This document shows, in pieces, positions 6,229 to 9,664 of a stretch of DNA of 9,664 nt; the stretch's first letter is position 1; each line of letters begins with the position of its first letter. The notes beneath the pieces were generated by a model. That model had not been told where the DNA came from. It saw nothing but the letters and a program-made list of their open reading frames with translations, and did no database searches. The position numbers were made by a program, and so were the translations under genes. The stretch is from an uncultured Methylococcaceae bacterium (GTDB lineage: Bacteria; Pseudomonadota; Gammaproteobacteria; Methylococcales; Methylomonadaceae), in assembly GCA_913009515.1 (NCBI GenBank), contig CAJVYO010000046.1:1-9664 (forward strand). Direction: 5' to 3'.

Positions 6229-6653
6229 TGAAACTTAACATCCTCATACTCTGTACCAGTTTAATCCTCTCTTTTAATAGTTGGGCTGATATTTATATTG
6301 TTACCCAGAAAAATGCACCGATTGAACATATTAGCCAACAAGACTTAACCGCTATTTATCTGAAGAAAAAAATCTATTGGGATAATAGTGAATTGATTTT
6401 ACCGATTAATTTATCCGCACAATCCCCTTTACGCGAACAATTAAGCCAAATCATTTTTAAACGCTCTACCCGTGCCATGGGCAGCTACTGGGATAAAATG
6501 TCCTTTAAAGGTATTAGCCCACCGTTAATACAAGCATCTGAACAAGCCGCATTATTATTTATCCAACGTATACCTAATAGTATTGGCTACACGAGTACTA
6601 AACCTGATAACAGCCTGCTTAAAGTGTTGTTGAAACTAGAAACACCTAAATAA
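6228..6653 (+). CDS. Short PstS-like periplasmic binding protein
   Basis: 141-residue exported protein with a signal peptide ending at FNSWA (cleavage after Ala20), then DIYIVTQKNAPIEHISQQDL. It resembles the short phosphate-ABC-transporter substrate-binding-like proteins (PBP-like fold): IYLKKKIYWDNSELILPIN (44-61), FKRSTRAMGSYWDKMSFKG (77-95) and IGYTST near the end all fit that pattern. It is less than half the length of true PstS (about 320 residues or more) and no ABC transporter genes are nearby, so a transport role is unlikely. It lies between a barrel protein and a Cache kinase, with TAATG overlaps on both sides. A GGCGGTGA stretch about 10 bp before its ATG could serve as ribosome binding site. 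The likely role is as periplasmic sensor partner of the kinase (inference). The ligand is unknown and need not be phosphate. Confidence 0.75.
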   Translation: MKLNILILCTSLILSFNSWADIYIVTQKNAPIEHISQQDLTAIYLKKKIYWDNSELILPINLSAQSPLREQLSQIIFKRSTRAMGSYWDKMSFKGISPPLIQASEQAALLFIQRIPNSIGYTSTKPDNSLLKVLLKLETPK

Positions 6654-8599
6654 TGAAACGTCATCATTCTCTTGTTGTTCGACTCGCAGGTTTATCCACG
6701 TTAATTATCATGCTCACTGTGCTGGTTTTAAGTGCGGTAGTTTACTATGGTTTTCAAACTAAAATAAAACAACAGGTTCAGCAAAATTTAAGTGCTATCG
6801 CTCAAGCGGAAGCCAATAAAATTGCGAGTATTATTGAATTTGAACGGGTTAATTTATTTTCTTGGCGTACCTCAGCTGTCATGATGGACACCATTGTTGA
6901 TGATTTAGATAAGCGTATTCAAAATCAACTGATTAATCTTAAAAAAAATTATCAACTCGCAGGTGATTTATATGTATTTAATCAGCAAGAAAAATTAATT
7001 GCTTCATCAACACCTAATCTCTTAGGGCAGGAATTACCTGAAAACTGGCAACTAAAAAATCAAGACTATCAATTTATTCCTGCACATAACATTAAATTTG
7101 CCAATCATGCAGAACCTATTGCCGCTTTTGTTATTAACTTAGCCCAAACAGGTAAACCCCAACAAGGCACTTTAGTCTTAACTCAGCCTTGGCAAGAACT
7201 CTGGCAACATTTAAATAAAAATACCGATTATCAATTTGCCTTTTATCATCATAACCCTCACCATTTAGACTTGATTACCGAACAAGGCATTGTGCATCAA
7301 GTGGTCACGAAAGAATTTACACAGCAAAAAACATGGTCTGTTAATCAACAAACTTATCTCGGGGCACTGTCTAAAAGCCAAGCCATTGGCGAACAATTTG
7401 TTTTACAAATCGCCGCATTTATTTCTGAAAATAAAGCAAATGAACCGCAAATAGAGCTGCTTAAACAACTTAATATTGCCGCTTGTCTGGTTATTTTGCC
7501 CATTATGCTCATTGCTATCGCCCTTAGTCATCGATTTATTGCCCCCATTAAAACGCTAACCAATACTATTCATCAAATAGAAATCTCCAATGATTTAAGT
7601 TTATCGCTCACCGTTAAGGGTAAAGATGAAGTCGCAGATTTAGCCAATGCCTTTAATCGCATGATGGGCAATCTCTCACAATCCTTTTATGAGCATGAAA
7701 GTATTAGCAAGGAAGTCGAATATCTTAACCAAAATTTAGAACATAAAGTTAAAGCCCGTACCCACGAACTCGCTACCGCCTTAGACCAACTTAAAACCAC
7801 CCAATTACAACTAGTGCAATCTGAAAAAATGACCTCTCTCGGACAACTTGTTGCGGGCGTGGCCCATGAAATTAACAATCCAATTGGGGCTATTTATGCC
7901 AATGTACAGCCCTTAAAAGAATATGTTGCTGATTTGCAAGAAGCCTTAGCACTCGCTCAAACATTATTAAAAGACGATGCATTGAATCAATTTGAAAGCC
8001 TGTTGACAGACATTGATTATGATTTTCTCCAAGCAGACTTAACTAATTTACTCACCAGCCAGCAACAAGCAGCGGATAGAATTAAAAAAATTGTACTGTC
8101 ATTGCGTAATTTTTCTCGACTCGATCAAGGGGATATTAAATCAGTACAGTTAGAGGAAGGCATTGATTCAACTTTACAAATTTTGCATCATGAATATAAA
8201 GGTCGCATTAAACTAGAAAAAGATTATCAGCTTAATCAAATCGTCGAATGTTATGCCAGCGAACTAAATCAAGTCTTTATGAATATACTCGCTAATGCCA
8301 TTCAAGCTATTCCAGAAAAAGGGCATATTTGTGTTAGCACCTATTTAGAAAAACAGGCACAACAATCATGGGCAGTGATTAAAATAGCTGATGATGGAGC
8401 AGGTATTCCCGATGATGTAAAATCACGTATTTTTGAACCCTTTTTTACCACTAAAGAAATTGGTAAAGGCACAGGTTTAGGCTTATCTATTTCTTATGGT
8501 ATTATTGAAAAACATAAAGGTACTTTAAGCGTTGATTCTATCGCTAATCAAGGTACTACGTTTATTATTCATTTACCGCTGAGCTTAACAACTTCTTAA
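6653..8599 (+). CDS. Cache-HAMP sensor histidine kinase
   Basis: 648-residue transmembrane sensor kinase. TM1 is at about 11-33 and TM2 at about 273-292. The 240-residue periplasmic part between them looks like a Cache domain ([19 protein letters not shown], then LLGQELP). A HAMP domain follows (about 293-345) and a coiled coil (about 345-395). The HisKA domain carries phospho-acceptor His405 in GVAHEINNP. HATPase_c has all boxes intact: N-box Asn544 and Asn548 ([11 protein letters not shown]), G1 DDGAG (580-584), F-box FEPFF (594-598) and G2 GKGTGLGLS (604-612). It should therefore be an active kinase that detects a periplasmic ligand, perhaps via the short PstS-like protein encoded just upstream. 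It overlaps that gene and the receiver gene by one base each (TAATG), so the receiver is its probable partner. Little Shine-Dalgarno signal precedes the start, consistent with reinitiation after the upstream stop. Confidence 0.93.
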   Translation: MKRHHSLVVRLAGLSTLIIMLTVLVLSAVVYYGFQTKIKQQVQQNLSAIAQAEANKIASIIEFERVNLFSWRTSAVMMDTIVDDLDKRIQNQLINLKKNYQLAGDLYVFNQQEKLIASSTPNLLGQELPENWQLKNQDYQFIPAHNIKFANHAEPIAAFVINLAQTGKPQQGTLVLTQPWQELWQHLNKNTDYQFAFYHHNPHHLDLITEQGIVHQVVTKEFTQQKTWSVNQQTYLGALSKSQAIGEQFVLQIAAFISENKANEPQIELLKQLNIAACLVILPIMLIAIALSHRFIAPIKTLTNTIHQIEISNDLSLSLTVKGKDEVADLANAFNRMMGNLSQSFYEHESISKEVEYLNQNLEHKVKARTHELATALDQLKTTQLQLVQSEKMTSLGQLVAGVAHEINNPIGAIYANVQPLKEYVADLQEALALAQTLLKDDALNQFESLLTDIDYDFLQADLTNLLTSQQQAADRIKKIVLSLRNFSRLDQGDIKSVQLEEGIDSTLQILHHEYKGRIKLEKDYQLNQIVECYASELNQVFMNILANAIQAIPEKGHICVSTYLEKQAQQSWAVIKIADDGAGIPDDVKSRIFEPFFTTKEIGKGTGLGLSISYGIIEKHKGTLSVDSIANQGTTFIIHLPLSLTTS

Positions 8600-8946
8600 T
8601 GCACACTTTACTCCTTGTCGATGATGACCCCGATGTTTTAGCCACTTTACGCCGTAATTTTCGCAGAACCTACACCGTATTAACCGCAACAGGCGGTGCA
8701 GAAGCAATAGCATATATAGATAATCAAACGATTGATTTAATTATATGTGACCAACGAATGCCTGAAATCACCGGCGACCAAGTGTTATTGCATGCCTATC
8801 AAAGCCAACCTGAGATGATACGCATATTATTAACGGGTTATACCGATATGGAGCTGTTAGTAAATTGTGTTAATGATGCCCATATTTATCAATATGTTTC
8901 TAAGCCTTCAACACCTTCGCATGAAACGCCAAATGATCCCCCATAA
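8599..8946 (+). CDS. Response regulator receiver, truncated at a junction
   Basis: The first 103 residues form a normal receiver domain: acidic pocket DDD (8-10), phospho-acceptor Asp51 in CDQRMP, Thr79 in LLTGYTD, switch aromatic Tyr99 and Lys102 in SKP. The DQRMP...ILLTGYTD...IYQYVSKP pattern is typical of regulators with a further output domain (HupR/HoxA-like or HD-GYP-type), where KP is normally followed by Trp. Here the frame continues with about 12 unrelated residues that are the antisense of the hydrolase gene's 3' end, then stops at 8944-8946. The final receiver helix and any output domain are therefore missing. It is the cognate partner of the preceding kinase by its TAATG overlap. 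As drawn it is either a broken gene or an artefact of joining two pieces of DNA; the natural protein was probably longer. Confidence 0.85.
   Translation: MHTLLLVDDDPDVLATLRRNFRRTYTVLTATGGAEAIAYIDNQTIDLIICDQRMPEITGDQVLLHAYQSQPEMIRILLTGYTDMELLVNCVNDAHIYQYVSKPSTPSHETPNDPP
8900..8910. other. Sequence junction (rearrangement breakpoint or assembly chimera)
   Basis: To the left, a rightward receiver domain is recognisable up to its Lys-Pro at 8902-8907. To the right, a leftward hydrolase gene is recognisable back to its last codons at 8903-8911, with its stop at 8900-8902. The two genes meet tail to tail with no intergenic DNA and truncate the first. Hand-counted GC is about 41% over the preceding 240 bases and in the mid-30s in the kinase, against about 48% over the following 720 bases. 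No transposase, inverted repeat or target duplication is visible. Confidence 0.7.
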
Positions 8947-9664
8947 ACGAAGCCATAAAAAAGTAACTGTGGTCATACCCATCCTGCATTCGAATCTCAA
9001 CAGGATAGTCCGCATTGTCACATGCTTCTTGCAATAACTCAGGTTTCAACTGCCCTTCTAAGAAATTGTCACCGGTTCCCTGATCAACCAACATCGGAAT
9101 TTTCTTAGCCGCTTTAGCGACCAATTCCGTTGCGTCGTAATCACGCCAAGTTTCACGGTCTTGACCGAGGTAGTTACCCAAGGCTTTTTCACCCCAGGGA
9201 CAACGCATTGGTGAACTGATGGGAGCAAAGGCTGAGACCGATTGATAACGCTCAGAATTTTTTAATGCAATTGTCAAGGCGCCATGACCACCCATGGAAT
9301 GCCCAAAAATACCGGCCCGTTCTAAATCGACCGAAAAATGCTCGCCGATTAAAGCCGGTAACTCTTGCGTGATGTAGTCATACATCCGGTAATTCTCAGA
9401 GTAGGGCGCTTCTGTCGCATTGACGTAAAACCCCGCACCCAAACCAAAATCGTAAGCACCTTCAGTATCGTCTGGAACACCTTCACCGCGAGGGCTGGTG
9501 TCGGGGGCAACAATCGCAATGCCATGTTCTTCGGCATAACGCTGAGCACCCGCTTTTTGAACAAAGTTTTCATCGGTGCAGGTTAAACCAGACAACCAGT
9601 ACAGCACGGGTACCTTGCTTGTCTTGGCCTGTGAGGGCAAAAATATTGAAAAACGCATCTCGCA
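8900..9664 (-). CDS. fghA: S-formylglutathione hydrolase, N-terminus off the window
   Basis: Alpha/beta-hydrolase that cleaves S-formylglutathione to formate and glutathione, the second step of glutathione-dependent formaldehyde oxidation in the cytoplasm. About 254 residues are visible. The hallmark LYWLSGLTCTDENF is followed by the nucleophile elbow GHSMGGHGA with Ser (codon at about 9296-9298). The acid is Asp in DQGTGDNFL and the base is His in DGYDHSYFF, so the catalytic triad is complete. The C-terminus SFMGDHLAFHAKVL fits the family. The frame stays open past the Met at 9656-9658 to the window edge, giving Cys-Glu-Met-Arg-Phe, which matches an internal block of the family. That Met is therefore not the start, and roughly 25 residues lie outside (the family is about 280 long). 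No adhC/frmA neighbour is in the window. GC is higher than in the other genes, and the gene abuts a suspicious junction. The symbols frmB and yeiG are also used for this family. Confidence 0.95.
   Translation of the reverse strand, partial: CEMRFSIFLPSQAKTSKVPVLYWLSGLTCTDENFVQKAGAQRYAEEHGIAIVAPDTSPRGEGVPDDTEGAYDFGLGAGFYVNATEAPYSENYRMYDYITQELPALIGEHFSVDLERAGIFGHSMGGHGALTIALKNSERYQSVSAFAPISSPMRCPWGEKALGNYLGQDRETWRDYDATELVAKAAKKIPMLVDQGTGDNFLEGQLKPELLQEACDNADYPVEIRMQDGYDHSYFFMASFMGDHLAFHAKVLKA

Noticed and set aside
6050..6247. Minus-strand frame across the barrel/PstS-like gene junction
   Set aside because: Antisense to two coupled genes, with no domain signal.
6228..6653. A true phosphate ABC transporter binding protein (PstS)
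   Set aside because: Far too short for a two-lobed binding protein, and no permease or ATPase genes are in the window.
7687..7878. Minus-strand frame inside the Cache kinase
   Set aside because: Antisense to the coiled-coil and HisKA coding region; Ser/Trp/Cys-rich composition is typical of an antisense shadow.
9349..9586. Two short frames, one on each strand, inside the hydrolase gene
   Set aside because: Both overlap strongly conserved hydrolase coding sequence and have no features of their own.
9656..9658. ATG at 9658 as the true start of the hydrolase
   Set aside because: The frame continues upstream to the window edge as Cys-Glu before Met-Arg-Phe, matching an internal family block, and the protein would lack about 25 N-terminal residues.

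Overview
The window looks like DNA from an AT-rich Gram-negative bacterium, most likely a gammaproteobacterium. The support is an outer-membrane barrel protein ending in Phe, Lrp-fold siroheme decarboxylase subunits of the heme d1 type, a ParA-like ATPase and proteobacterial two-component proteins. A sulfur oxidiser or methanotroph-like lineage would fit, but genus cannot be read from the sequence. Hand counts on sample lines give roughly 28-30% GC in the leftmost gene, the mid-30s in the large kinase, and about 48% in the last 0.75 kb.

Layout. (1) 121-1173, + strand: a four-helix membrane histidine kinase with no response regulator beside it. (2) 1239-3529, - strand: a two-gene operon encoding a CHAD-domain protein (upstream) and a ParA/MinD-like ATPase (downstream), joined by an ATGA overlap. 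CHAD domains bind polyphosphate and ParA ATPases position cellular cargo, so a polyphosphate-granule positioning pair is a reasonable hypothesis. (3) A 154-bp divergent intergenic region at 3530-3683. (4) 3684-8946, + strand: a compact seven-gene run. It opens with two siroheme decarboxylase subunits (NirD/L/G/H or AhbA/B family), followed by a small PepSY-type membrane protein, an outer-membrane barrel protein, a short secreted PstS-like protein, a Cache-HAMP histidine kinase and a receiver protein. The last four are joined by three identical TAATG stop/start overlaps. This suggests one envelope-spanning sensory unit transcribed with a tetrapyrrole-modifying enzyme. (5) 8900-9664, - strand: S-formylglutathione hydrolase, a formaldehyde detoxification enzyme, whose N-terminus lies beyond the right edge.

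The most important caution is at about 8900-8910. The receiver domain breaks off immediately after its conserved Lys-Pro and its frame runs backwards into the 3' end of the hydrolase gene, where GC also rises. This is either a real rearrangement junction or an assembly chimera, so the hydrolase should not be assumed to belong to the same genome. No RNA genes, CRISPR arrays, insertion sequences or integrase genes were seen.
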